The notes: generated by a model not told the origin, from the sequence alone. Counted from the first letter of the stretch, positions 46,566 through 57,925 are shown. The stretch: DNA of 64,000 bases from Gigantopelta aegis (GCF_016097555.1 NC_054701.1:8274560-8338559), one strand, 5' to 3'. Numbers and translations: made by a program.

Positions 46566-46758
46566 AAAATTTAAATGTAAAAGTGCTATTTAAAAAAATT
46601 GGTTTGAAGATTACTAATGCATTTCACAGTTTTTAAGCAAAATATTGTAATCTAAAAATGGTATCTTTTACGAATTATGGATATGAAATAAAATGACAGT
46701 AAGATATATTTATTGTTTACAAAGCCAAAATGATGGTGCAGGAACTGACTGTCGTTGA

Positions 46759-49181
46759 CCATAGTTTATCAAGCTAAACCTTGACATACACCTTTCGAGG
46801 TTTATCAAGCTAAACCTTGACATACACCTTTCGAGGTTTATCTTGATGAACTAAACACCATAGTTTATCAAGCTAAACCTTGACATACACCTTTCGAGGT
46901 TTAGTTTTATGAACTAAACACCATAGTTTATCAAGCTAAACCTTGACATACACCTTTCGAGGTTTAGTTTGATGAACTAAACACCATAGTTTATCAAGCT
47001 AAACCTTGACATACATCTTTCGAGGTTTATCAAGCTAACCTTGACATACACCTTTCGAGGTTTAGCTTGATGAACTAAACACCATAGTTTATCAAGCTAA
47101 ACCTTGACATACACCTTTCGAGGTTTATCAAGCTAAACCTTGACATACACCTTTCGAGGTTTATCTTGATGAACTAAACACCATAGTTTATCAAGCTAAA
47201 CCTTGACATACACCTTTCGAGGTTTAGTTTTATGAACTAAACACCATAGTTTATCAAGCTAAACCTTGACATACACCTTTCGAGGTTTAGTTTGATGAAC
47301 TAAACACCATAGTTTATCAAGCTAAACCTTGACATACATCTTTCGAGGTTTATCAAGCTAACCTTGACATACACCTTTCGAGGTTTAGCTTGATGAACTA
47401 AACACCATAGTTTATCAAGCTAAACCTTGACATACACCTTTCGAGGTTTATCAAGCTAAACCTTGACATACACCTTTCGAGGTTTATCTTGATGAACTAA
47501 ACACCATAGTTTATCAAGCTAAACCTTGACATACACCTTTCGAGGTTTAGTTTGATGAACTAAACACCATAGTTTATCAAGCTAAACCTTGACATACACC
47601 TTTCGAGGTTTAGTTTGATGAACTAAACACCATAGTTTATCAAGCTAAACCTTGACATACATCTTTCGAGGTTTATCAAGCTAACCTTGACATACACCTG
47701 TCGAGGTTTAGCTTGATGAACTAAACACCATAGTTTATCAAGCTAAACCTTGACATACACCTTTCGAGGTTTATCAAGCTAAACCTTGACATACACCTTT
47801 CGAGGTTTATCTTGATGAACTAAACACCATAGTTTATCAAGCTAAACCTTGACATACACCTTTCGAGGTTTAGTTTTATGAACTAAACACCATAGTTTAT
47901 CAAGCTAAACCTTGACATACACCTTTCGAGGTTTAGTTTGATGAACTAAACACCATAGTTTATCAAGCTAAACCTTGACATACATCTTTCGAGGTTTATC
48001 AAGCTAACCTTGACATACACCTTTCGAGGTTTAGCTTGATGAACTAAACACCATAGTTTATCAAGCTAAACCTTGACATACACCTTTCGAGGTTTATCAA
48101 GCTAAACCTTGACATACACCTTTCGAGGTTTATCTTGATGAACTAAACACCATAGTTTATCAAGCTAAACCTTGACATACACCTTTCGAGGTTTAGTTTT
48201 ATGAACTAAACACCATAGTTTATCAAGCTAAACCTTGACATACACCTTTCGAGGTTTAGTTTGATGAACTAAACACCATAGTTTATCAAGCTAAACCTTG
48301 ACATACATCTTTCGAGGTTTATCAAGCTAACCTTGACATACACCTTTCGAGGTTTAGCTTGATGAACTAAACACCATAGTTTATCAAGCTAAACCTTGAC
48401 ATACACCTTTCGAGGTTTATCAAGCTAAACCTTGACATACACCTTTCGAGGTTTATCTTGATGAACTAAACACCATAGTTTATCAAGCTAAACCTTGACA
48501 TACACCTTTCGAGGTTTAGTTTTATGAACTAAACACCATAGTTTATCAAGCTAAACCTTGACATACACCTTTCGAGGTTTAGTTTGATGAACTAAACACC
48601 ATAGTTTATCAAGCTAAACCTTGACATACATCTTTCGAGGTTTATCAAGCTAACCTTGACATACACCTTTCGAGGTTTAGCTTGATGAACTAAACACCAT
48701 AGTTTATCAAGCTAAACCTTGACATACACCTTTCGAGGTTTATCAAGCTAAACCTTGACATACACCTTTCGAGGTTTATCTTGATGAACTAAACACCATA
48801 GTTTATCAAGCTAAACCTTGACATACACCTTTCGAGGTTTAGTTTGATGAACTAAACACCATAGTTTATCAAGCTAAACCTTGACATACACCTTTCGAGG
48901 TTTAGTTTGATGAACTAAACACCATAGTTTATCAAGCTAAACCTTGACATACATCTTTCGAGGTTTATCAAGCTAACCTTGACATACACCTGTCGAGGTT
49001 TAGCTTGATGAACTAAACACCATAGTTTATCAAGCTAAACCTTGACATACACCTTTCGAGGTTTATCAAGCTAAACCTTGACATACACCTTTCGAGGTTT
49101 ATCTTGATGAACTAAACACCATAGTTTATCAAGCTAAACCGTGACATACACCTTTCGAGGTTTATCTTGATGAACTAAACA
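46759..49181. repeat. Palindromic satellite with higher-order repeats of 323 bp and 1,292 bp
   Basis: Units are built on ATCAAGCTAAACCTTGACAT, ACACCTTTCGAGGTTTA and TTGATGAACTAAACACCAT. Successive unit lengths are about 99, 62, 62 and 99-100 bp, and this set repeats every 323 bp, about 7.5 times: the ACATACATCTTTCG variant recurs at about 47011, 47334, 47657, 47980, 48303, 48626 and 48949. Two other variants (CACCTGTCGAGG at 47697 and 48989, with GTTTGATGAAC replacing GTTTTATGAAC nearby) recur 1,292 bp apart, four 323-bp sets. Each unit can fold on itself (TATCAAGCTAAACCT with AGGTTTAGCTTGATGA). Confidence 0.95.
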
Positions 49182-49345
49182 CACATACAAGTACGTATAT
49201 ATGCATAATCAATTTGAACTAAACACATACAAATACATATACATGCATAATCAATTTGAACTAAACACACATACAAGTACATATACATGCATAATCAATT
49301 TGAACTAAACACGCATACAAGTACATATACATGCATAATCAATTT
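49182..49345. repeat. About 44-bp tandem repeat, 4 copies
   Basis: CATAATCAATTTGAACTAAA recurs at about 49204, 49246, 49290 and 49334 with CATACAAGTACATATACATG between. It shares GAACTAAACAC with the satellite end and may have grown from it. Confidence 0.9.
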
Positions 49346-49400
49346 GCATTCACACTTACCTATGTTTGATATTTAAACATGATTTTGTCGGTATTTGCAG

Positions 49401-49642
49401 CCAGTATGCTGAAGAGAAAATTTGAAAATCCACGACAAATAATTCATAAATTGCTGCAACCGCTGGTGACACATGGTGGCATCCCCGAACCGTTTGTGAA
49501 GTATTTGGCTAAGCTGAACGGTCAGTACTGGAAAGCTCGGCTCCAGGTGAAGTGGCCATATGACATGATGTTCACCGGTGTCCACAAGAGTATCACCGTG
49601 GCCGAGGAGAATGCATATCTCCAGGCCTGTCAATTGTACTCA
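49401..49642 (+). CDS. Exon 2 of the unnamed gene: first dsRBD-like segment
   Basis: Acceptor GGTATTTGCAG ends at 49400; donor TACTCA|GTGAGT is at 49643. With the base from exon 1 it codes residues 66-146. ENPRQIIHKLLQPL would be helix 1, YWKARLQVKWPYDMMFTG the strands, and ITVAEENAYLQACQLYS helix 2 of a double-stranded-RNA-binding-like fold. The nearest resemblance I recall is the N-terminal region of mitochondrial helicase DHX30 (KWP...ACQL). There is no room for a helicase core in this gene, so that name is not used. The exon ends on a codon boundary. Confidence 0.75.
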
Positions 49643-50209
49643 GTGAGTAGAGATATATTGTAAAAAGATACATGTACAGGCATACATGAAATGAGGCACA
49701 CAGGGTTCAAGAATATTACTTAACCTGAATTCATGTAATGTTGCATACAATGTTGAAGAATGTTCCCTCACTTTGGAGTTATGAAATGAGGCATACAGGG
49801 TTAAAGAATGTTTCCTCACTTTGGAGTTATGAAATGAGGCATACAGGGTTTAAGAATGTTTCCTCACCTTGGAGTTATGAAATGAGGCATACAGGGTTAA
49901 AGAATGTTCCCTCACCTTGGATTCATGAAAAATATTACCTTAATCTGGATTTATCAAATGGGTGATGCAGAGTTTAAGAATATTCTCTCACCCTGGAGTC
50001 ATGAAATGGGTATGTTGGGTTATAGAATATTACCTTAGTCTGGAGTCATGAAATGGGGTATGCAGGTTTAAAAAATATTACCTTAATTTGAATTCATGTG
50101 TGTGCAAATTCTTCCTCTAAACACTAATAGAATGAACAAATTCTGTATTTACAGGTGATGATTAATAAATCATATGCTTTAAACAAAACAAACTTTAACA
50201 TTGTTTCAG
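49643..50209. repeat. Intron 2 with 48-bp tandem repeat
   Basis: ATGAAATGAGGCATACAGGG recurs at 49781, 49829 and 49877, with looser copies from about 49685 to 50110. The unit of 48 bp keeps one reading frame open, which is not a gene. Confidence 0.85.
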
Positions 50210-50497
50210 TATGTTGGTCTGATCTATGAAGACTCTCACACAAAGCAGACAGCGCCAGTGACTGAACAGTTCATTCTGAAGATGCTGGACGTCCTGTATC
50301 AGCAGAGTGGGATCTACACGGCGGAGCACCTGACCAGTTACCGGATCACGACGACACGCGTCCACGTTGATGACGACCTCGTGTGGCACGCGGAACTGCA
50401 GGTGCCGTGGCCCCACCCCGTGATCGTGACGAGCACCGCACCCACCATGCGGGCCGCACAGTACAGTGTCTGTCTACAGACCTGGATCAAACTCAAG
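50210..50497 (+). CDS. Exon 3 of the unnamed gene: second dsRBD-like segment
   Basis: Acceptor ACATTGTTTCAG ends at 50209 and donor CTCAAG|GTATGA begins at 50498. The exon has 96 whole codons (residues 147-242). FILKMLDVLYQQSG, then WHAELQVPWPHPVIVT and TMRAAQYSVCLQTWIKLK repeat the helix-strands-helix pattern of exon 2. The 5' part is AT-rich, the 3' part GC-rich, as in the SAMTOR exon. It is in phase with both neighbours. Confidence 0.75.
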
Positions 50498-50544
50498 GTA
50501 TGAAGTCCACATCATCAACTATTTCTAATTTTCTATCCCTTTTC

Positions 50545-50605
50545 CCCAATAGCCAATGTATTTTTCGTGCTGGGGTGTCATTAAACATTCTTTCATTTAA
50601 TCCCT
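50545..50605. mobile_element. SINE tail fragment
   Basis: CCAATAGCCAATGTATTTTT then GTGCTGGGGTGTCATTAAAC resembles SINE tail type 1; a similar scrap is at 56240-56290. Confidence 0.5.
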
Positions 50606-50805
50606 TTTCATTCATTCATTCATTTCTATGCTTATATCCAACTAAGATTCAAGCATGCTGTCCTGGGCACAAACCTCGGCTATCTGGGCCGTCTGTCCAG
50701 GACAGTGGGCTAGTTGTTAGTGGTTAGTGAGAGAGAAGTCAGTGTAGAAAGAACCCAGTACTTACGTGGTTTAACCACGACACCACAGAGGCCATCCTAT
50801 ACCAG
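50606..50805 (-). mobile_element. SINE of the third type
   Basis: On the minus strand: GGCCTCTGTGGTGTCGTGGT, TAAGTACTGGGTTCTTTC, GACAGACGGCCCAGATAGCC, GGTTTGTGCCCAGGACAGC, ATGCTTGAATCTTAGTTGG and a GAATGAATGAATGAA tail. Confidence 0.75.
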
Positions 50806-50999
50806 CCTCCATTTTAAGTATATTTTTCTGTCAATAATTCCAGTGTGGCACCATGTAAAAAGAAAAGGAAAATATTTTCAGAAATAACAAAAATAATTTT
50901 TTTTTTTTTAATGTACTTTGTTATAAACTGGATGTTCTGTGACTGGTTCATGAACAACTGTTTTGTACTTTTCTTTCTAAACATCAGTGCCTAAAAATA

Positions 51000-51260
51000 T
51001 CCTGCCACTTTTTATACACTCATCTAAGATGGGTCATATTATGGTATAGCGTTGTCCGTCCATACGTACGTCCGTCCATCCATCCATAAACTTTTTCTTG
51101 TCTGGACCATATCTTGCATAAAGGACCATCAAACCTCACATGTAGGAACAACTTGGGATGGAAGTGTGTCGCTTACTATTACTAGGTCACTGTGACCTAC
51201 TTTTCAGTCTACTGCACATAACAGTATATCCGTGTCCAGACCATATCTTGCATACCCATG
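51000..51260. repeat. Dispersed repeat (copy 1), left of the 3 kb insertion
   Basis: Contains GTCCGTCCATCCATCC, GACCATATCTTGCATA, CATGTAGGAACAACTTGGGA and GGTCACTGTGACCTA. The same blocks return at 54360-54560. Confidence 0.75.
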
Positions 51261-51959
51261 AATCGAAATAAGTTGAGAACGGTCATTCAGGTTACCGGGA
51301 GGTTACGACATGTAAGAAAATTTCAACTTTAACCGTAGTTTCGTTTCTGAACGTAAACCAGGCAATGCATTCCGGACTTCCGCGTTTCATTTTCTCGTAA
51401 GGAATTGCATCAATGTTCGCGCGCACTTGTGCAATAGACCTCTTTCACATTCCACTGTGCATGTGCCCGTTGCGGGGTAACTTGAAGACGCAAACCGCGA
51501 ACTCACGCAAGATCTTGCAAAAATAGACCTGTGGACAAATTGGGGGGCATAGACAATGGGAGGCCATACAATAGGAATGTGAATATCTCCATTATTAATT
51601 ATTCTATCAGTAGGGAAATTCTGTTGACATCCAACAAGAATTATTGGAGAAATTTATGAATTATTGCTTATCATGAAATAAAAAATATTTTGTTGTTAAT
51701 GCCCGACAAACCATCGGTTCGGATTCGTACGCAATAAATATGGGATATGAGCTGAAATAATATTAATGTGTTCGCGCGTGTATGTATGCAGATATTTATT
51801 GTATTTAACATAATTTAAATATTTATAAAGCATTATACAGATAAATACATTCAGGATTCTTGTTGGAATTTCTTTTCACCAAGTTATTTAAAATTTTGTT
51901 CGGTATTTGGAATAAAATTAAATGATACATATGAAAGTTGAGCTATGGTATATAAAACA

Positions 51960-52130
51960 TTAGAATCAGGCTCGTAGGAACGATATCTGGAGTTGGGGGG
52001 GGGGGGGCACAATCTGTAGTGGAGGGACACAGTCTAGTTGGTGGGGGGACAAAAGCCATATTTTAAACCGGGTTTATAAAATTGGGGCTATAGTCCCCCC
52101 TCCGACTTCTTGGTTGCTACCGACCTGAGA
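51960..52130. mobile_element. G-rich MITE, relative of the 20 kb minisatellite founder
   Basis: CTCGTAGGAACGATATCTGG at the left and the inverted-like CTTGGTTGCTACCGACCTGA at the right surround G-runs and CACAATCTGTAG. It matches 19960-20065. Confidence 0.6.
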
Positions 52131-52765
52131 ATGGTCAGAAATGTAACTGTATTGCATATACAGCTATTTAAATTCGAAGCAAGATTATTTAACCTAAGAA
52201 AGATAGAAGTTTTATTTATTAGATTAGACTAGCCGACAGCTTGATAATATAGCTACAAACTCAGGATGGTCTCTTTATTATAAACTCATGAGGGTTTATT
52301 ATGCACAGTTATAAGGTACTTCATTTGAATGTTTGAAGCAAACATATTAAGTACCATGTCAGGCCCATAGCCAGGAGGGATTGGGGGGATCGGACGATTG
52401 AGAGTTCCACTCAAATGAAAAAAAAATTAATTAGGATTTTACATACAAAAGTCCTTGTCCCCAAATGACCTGGATAACATAATAAGAATGTCTGTCTGAG
52501 GTTCCATTTGCTGAAAGTGGGCCTGTTTGATTATTTCCCGTCCCAACCAATGATCCATCAAAGGACGTCGTGTATGCTATCCTGTTTGTGGGATGTGAGA
52601 AGTATGCCATGTATCATTTATTATAAATGCATTGGTACGACTGAAAACAAACTATTTCTTGTTGTGGCTCTGTGACCTGGCCATTTTACATGCATTCCAC
52701 AACGTATATTTCGCAACAAAAGTTTGTGTATTATTCTCGAGTGTAACCGGCGTCATCTCATTGTT

Positions 52766-52900
52766 TGGCAAGGGGGATCGAAATTTCTTGTAAACGAAAC
52801 TAGATATCTGGGAACCCCCCTGTCTATGGCTCCGTGCCTTCAGCGCTTGCGTTTGATGAGTTCCGTTTACATGAAATTTCGATCCCCCCCCCCCCCCTAC
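52766..52900. repeat. Hairpin with about 30-bp arms
   Basis: GGGGGATCGAAATTTCTTGT and AAACGAAACT mirror AGTTCCGTTT and ACATGAAATTTCGATCCCCC, with a loop of about 70 bp. Confidence 0.85.
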
Positions 52901-53449
52901 TAATCATGCTGGCTACAGGTTGAAGTTATATACACTATCATAAGTTAGACCAAACATCAAATTAGGATCGTATCGGGTTGCATGGGTCTACCACCCTGAA
53001 AAGGTTGCTGCACTTTGTTATGTATAATCATGTATGTTATAAAAACATGTGATACTTGCATACCATGTTGGTATATAGGACTTCTCCCTATACTTGTAAA
53101 TGTGTATCAAAGTGCTGATGGTATTGCTAATGATCTCGACCAATGTTCTCAGGTACAAAATACAAAATAGTAACCAAACACTATTGTACATACAGATATA
53201 TGTTTACTTCAAACTGATCTTCATGTAAAGAAGAATATGTCATCTTCAAAATTCTTCAAAACAAACAACGCAAACAGCATGTCAACTTTTACTTCCGTGT
53301 TTACAGGTGATGTCAAACTTTGAGCCGCGTTTACTTGGTTTCTGATGTCATGCTAAGTTGTAGGTTTTCGCTTGTGATGGCTCATATATGTTTTAAAACT
53401 TCGTAAATATCAGATGTTATTTCAAGTGAAGTTGTATGTATCTGATACA

Positions 53450-53535
53450 AACGATAGTGAAAATAAAATAAAATAAATTGAAATAATAAATAAAATAAGT
53501 AAATAAATAAGTAAATAAATAAATAAATAATTTGT
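53450..53535. repeat. AAAT-rich simple repeat
   Basis: Run of AAATAAAATAAATTGAAAT- and AAGTAAATAAATAA-type sequence within intron 3. Confidence 0.9.
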
Positions 53536-54359
53536 GGTTAGACATGTAACATTGATTAGTAGTTGTACGACTGTCTTTTTTAATGAAACAATAAGGGGAA
53601 AATAGAGCTGTGATAAAGGTCTATGTGAGTTAGTGGTTTTTTAGGGGGAAGGGGAGGCATATTTTATTAAATTTTAAATACTGATACATGTGGAGTATTA
53701 AACATCACTGGAAATCCGTTGAGTATTTAAAAGTATAAAACACATTCCACTAAAGTTAATTTTATAGTATGAATCTTTTAATTTTGAGTTGTTAAAATAC
53801 CCTTGACAGGTGGCTCCAGAGACTTCGTCTAAGTTAATGTTTCACTGCTTTTGGTCTTAAACTATTCCGATACATGTAAACTTTAGTAGACCGTTTTTTG
53901 CAGCCATTTTAACATCTTATACAAAATATGTACATTAGTCACTAGAGATTCACAGCTCCTACGAAGCTACTAACAACACTCATGACAACTGTCAGTCATT
54001 CCCCCCAATTTGTATATAGCCTCAATACCGTCCAATTTGGCAAGGGATGGTACTCTTCGTGCACATGCACAATGGGAATGTGAAAGAGGTCTATTATAGT
54101 CATTCCACGTTAAAGCAGCGTCCACTAGATGAATTTACTTCCGCGTTTCGTTTTCTCGTACGAAATTGCACCGATGTTTGTGCGCACTTGTACAATTGCA
54201 AGCAATTTTGGCACTCCACATTTAAGCAGTGCCCGCTAGATAAATAAGTAGTAGTAACAGGAATTCAATTCTAACTTTCATATAGTTTGGTAACCTATAG
54301 GCTACCAGGCTATATTTTGTGGTAACCTGTAAATGTGTTACCAGACACAATGCTTATTT

Positions 54360-54560
54360 TGATGTCTGCATACCATCAAACCTCACATGTAGGAACAACT
54401 TGGGATGGTGGTGTGTGGTGTACTATTACTAGGTCAATGTGACCTATTTTTCATGGTCTACTGCACATACCAGTAAATCCTTGTCTAGATCATATCTTAC
54501 ATACAGATGCATACAGGACCATAAACCACATGCAGGAACAACTTGGGATGGTGGTTGGTC
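54360..54560. repeat. Dispersed repeat (copy 2), right of the 3 kb insertion
   Basis: CATACCATCAAACCTCACAT, AGGAACAACTTGGGATGG, AGGTCAATGTGACCTA and ATCATATCTTACATACAG match the blocks at 51095-51250. Confidence 0.75.
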
Positions 54561-55403
54561 CAAAACAAACTGTTCATCCATCTCATTGCAAAAAGTTAAC
54601 ATTATTAGACTTGAATCATACCCGTAACATATTCATTGCTATAGATATGGTTTTCCATCCAACTCCTGATGGGCGTATCATGTACCTCACCGGTACTCTT
54701 GTTAGTAAGAATAGTCTGTATGGGGTATTTTCTCATCCCTACGAATGCACCCTGGCTGGAACATCAAAGGATGTAGTACGTTATATGCTGTCAATAGGAA
54801 AATGAATATTAAAAATCCCTAGCTGCTATTTGGTAGGGATATTATATGTAGCTGCAAGTTTTTCTTTGGACCAAGTTTTGAAATAACATACAATTAACAG
54901 TGTATGTATTCAGGATAGTGTACATGAACCATAAGTAAATCATTATTTTAAGTACCAGTATAAGTAAATGACAGTCCTATTCTTTTAGGCTAAATATGTA
55001 TTCAAGGTTAACTTTAGATTATAATAATGTAAAGTTAACACCAAGTTATCCTTAGATGACATTAAATAAGTTTTCATTTACAATAAAGGTTATTTCAATA
55101 GGTGTCCTTGTTTTTGGATAAAGTTTGGAACATTTATTGTAGGTATTTTGTAAGATGTTTTGCAGCACTTACATGAAAGTAGGAATAACACTTTTTACTC
55201 ATTATTTTGAATACGATGTATACAGTAAAATAGATTTAAATTTCGGAGCTCATAGCTCATAATTTTATTATTAAGTTAACCTATAATTTAAATTTGTAGT
55301 CATGAATATAATGTTATATACGAAATAAAGGACAGAAATATAAAGTATCTGATGTCATGTGATTTCCAGTGGATATTAATATAGATATCCCTTTTTCCTT
55401 CAG

Positions 55404-56057
55404 TTTTTTCGACTGCTCACAGGAAACAATTTACTCAATGTACAAAAGCTGCCCCGATTGTCAGAGAGGCTTGCCAAACAACAGTCAGCTGTACCCTTGT
55501 CGAAAGAGGAGTTTGACCCGGATTACGAACTGTTCGTGGACTCGTCGCGAGTTGGCTTTGGTGCATACCTCCTGGCGCAGGGGGAAGACAAAGTCCGATG
55601 GCTGTCAGATTTCTGGCCAGACCACTTCAATGAGGAAACTGTGATGCTTCCAGAACCGAAATTCTATTCTTCATTTTATGAGTATTATGCGCTGGTTGCT
55701 GCTTGTTATACGTGGAAGCACAAGTTTGTGAACAAGAAGGTTCTGTGTTGGTCAGACAACATGATGGCCGTGGGCATGGTCAATATGAATCCCTATTTGA
55801 TAAACAGCATCACAATGAAGCCAAACGGCAAGCTCTATCGGATCATGGTTCAGATGTGTCTCAAGTACAACATCCGTCTGCAGGCACTCCACCTCAACAG
55901 GGAGGAAAACACAGCAGCAGACATGCTGTCGCGGGTCCATGTGGAGAAGTTTCGAGAAGTCTTCCCCGAGGCTGATGAAAAGAGCAAGAAAATTAAAAAA
56001 CTTTTGTTTTGGAAACCTATTTATCAAAGCAATTCAATAAACTTGAAATGCAATTGA
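55404..56057 (+). CDS. Exon 4 of the unnamed gene: RNase H domain of DIRS-like retroelement origin
   Basis: A strong acceptor (CCCTTTTTCCTTCAG) ends at 55403. The frame is open from its first base and starts on a codon boundary, exactly as exon 3 ends. It codes residues 243-459 to a TGA at 56055. Motifs: LFVDSSRVGFGAYLL (Asp288), SSFYEYYALVAACYTW (Glu335), KVLCWSDNMMAVGMVN (Asp360) and LHLNREENTAADMLSR (Asp415). These are the four RNase H acids in order, in the style of DIRS/Ngaro-type retroelements, including the closing FREVFPEAD. No other retroelement part was seen nearby. It could be a host-adopted domain (favoured) or a solitary retroelement remnant with a chance acceptor. Confidence 0.65.
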   Translation, partial: FFRLLTGNNLLNVQKLPRLSERLAKQQSAVPLSKEEFDPDYELFVDSSRVGFGAYLLAQGEDKVRWLSDFWPDHFNEETVMLPEPKFYSSFYEYYALVAACYTWKHKFVNKKVLCWSDNMMAVGMVNMNPYLINSITMKPNGKLYRIMVQMCLKYNIRLQALHLNREENTAADMLSRVHVEKFREVFPEADEKSKKIKKLLFWKPIYQSNSINLKCN

Positions 56058-56078
56058 ACATTTATTTAATTTTTTGTC

Positions 56079-56084
56079 AATAAA
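56079..56084 (+). terminator. Polyadenylation signal AATAAA after the RNase H exon
   Basis: GTCAATAAAGAATTG lies 22 bases after the TGA, suggesting a very short 3'UTR. Confidence 0.6.
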
Positions 56085-57164
56085 GAATTGGTTACTTTGT
56101 TATATATGTATTTGAAGAAAGAAATATATTTATAGTAAGGATTTTTATATTGAAGTGTAACATTTTTATTTTAGTATCATATGATTTCAACATTTAAATG
56201 ATGGGTCATAACTTTTGCATTTGTAAAGATTTACCTGTTTGATATCTAATAGCTAATGTGTTTTGTGTGCTGGGGTCATTCAATATTCATTCATGAAAAT
56301 AAGAGTGTTCTAAGAATTAAGGAACAAAACAATCAATCATTTAATGGGTGGATGTAGTTATTGAAAATAAAATTTTACCGGACCCTCTGTAAAGTGTACT
56401 TCCCTCAAAACCACATGCCCACCCTTTTTAAACATCAGAACCTCTCTGAACTGGATACAACTGTACATTTTATTTGTTCCCGTGGGTGCCTGGTTTGGAG
56501 GCATTTCACTTACTGGGTAAATGTAAATTAGAATTTTTTTTACTCGCTTTGGGAAAGGAGCTGTTCAAATATTACTTTGGTCAAAATGAGAACCCCTCCC
56601 CCCCCACCCCCCAATAACACTAGACCCCAAATATTACATAACGCTTGGACACCCTCATTCACAAGAAAATTCCTGCAATGGATGCAATATAATTTGAACG
56701 TACTGCTTTACGATCCTTCTGTGTATATGTCTAGCTATAACTACCTAAATTAAACATTGTCGCTGTGACGAGCATTTGTGAAAAAAAAAGAGAATATTTA
56801 TATTAATAATACACCCACCCACACCCTGTTATGGTACATAACATTTGGACCTACACCCATTTTTTAGGTATTCTTTTCTAGTAATTTAGTTTTTGGCAAA
56901 ACATTTACTTCTTTAAATAAGAAATCAACCAAAACCTTGCTTTTAAGTACATGTACTTATGGCTGGTAACCTGTACTAGTTAAAAGTATTTGTAAATATA
57001 TTACTGTATATGGGATATCGGATGGATGGATGAATGTTATTTTGAATATAATTGTTAAAATACTGAATAAAGACTATATTAAACCAAACTTTTTTTTTTT
57101 TTTTTTTTTCATTCATAACTAGAATATTGGTTGTTCCTCCGTCATATAATGTACAGTGGATATT
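56085..57164. other. Intergenic, no gene seen
   Basis: AT-rich. Contains a SINE tail scrap (56240-56290), a C-rich block near 56590-56640 (CCTCCCCCCCCACCCCCC) likely from a MITE, and a T-run near 57090-57112. Confidence 0.4.
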
Positions 57165-57345
57165 CTTGAATGGACCGTTCCCCCCCCCCCCCCATCTCAA
57201 CTGGTGCCAGAAGACTGGTATATAAATGACCATGGTATGTGCTGTCTTGTCTGTAGGGAAATTGAATATAATGATCCTTTGCTTCTTTTCAGTAGGATTA
57301 GCCAATGTGGTGACAGCAGGTTTACTTTGTGTGGCTTTATAGGCC
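57165..57345 (+). mobile_element. SINE, degenerate, head lost
   Basis: CAACTGGTGCCAGAAGACTG, GGTATGTGCTGTCTTGTCTG and ATAATGATCCTTTGCTTC correspond to the core; the head is missing and the tail is diverged. Confidence 0.65.
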
Positions 57346-57639
57346 CGGGGCTTACATCTTGGTTCATATCAAAGTGTTACGTCCCACTAGAACATAAAGT
57401 GGGTTGTAACTTGACATATCACAACCTTACCGGAACATAATTTTTTAATGTTTATTTGGCCTGCTATTTGCATTTATTAACAAGTCATAATGATGCTAAT
57501 AGTTTTTAAAGTTTTTATTTCACAAATTTTAATGACTTGTTTATAATGAGCAAAAACATAGTGGGCTATAATTTTGTTTAATACTTGCTACTCATGTATT
57601 TAATTGGTACCTACTAACACACAACAAAATTTAAAAGTT

Positions 57640-57925
57640 TGTTTCATTTAACAATACTACAAGAGTACATGGATTTATTAATCATCGGCTATTGGACGTC
57701 AAACAAATGGTAATTTTGACAGTATTAGAGAGGAAACTCTCTACCTTTTTTTCATTAGTAGCAAAGGATCTTTTATATGCACCATCCCATAGACAGTACA
57801 ACACATACCATGGACTTTGGTCGTGGTGCACTGGCTGGAAAAAGAAATAGCCCAATGGGCCCACCAACGGGGATCAATTGCAAACCAAACACATAACAAG
57901 CGAGTGCTTTACCACTGGGCTACAT
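57640..57925 (-). mobile_element. SINE, head type 1 and tail type 1, full length
   Basis: Minus strand: GGGGTGGGATGTAGCCCAGT, GGTAAAGCACTCGCTTG, ATTGATCCCCGTTGGTGGGC, TGCATATAAAAGATCCTTTG and a tail through GATTAATAAATCCATG. Confidence 0.85.

Larger units (their letters stand above)
51261..54359. mobile_element. Possible non-autonomous element of about 3.1 kb with complex ends
   Basis: Flanked by two copies of one dispersed repeat. Near its ends, ACTTCCGCGTTTC(A/G)TTTTCT followed by GCACTTGT(G/A)CAAT occurs in direct orientation (51381-51435 and 54140-54195). AGACCTCTTTCACATTCC next to the left copy is inverted at 54060-54093. Inside are a G-run repeat (51960-52130) and a hairpin (52766-52900). 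No coding sequence. Confidence 0.4.

Noticed and set aside
46759-49181. CRISPR-like array
   Set aside because: No unique spacers, hierarchical variants and a eukaryotic intron context; it is a satellite.
49401-50497. Calling the presequence/dsRBD-like gene DHX30
   Set aside because: The dsRBD-like parts resemble DHX30, but no helicase exons occur before the in-phase RNase H exon, the stop and the poly(A) signal.
54740-54830. Another SINE copy (TGCACCCTGGCTGGAACATC)
   Set aside because: Only about 20 bases resemble the core region; too weak to list as a copy.
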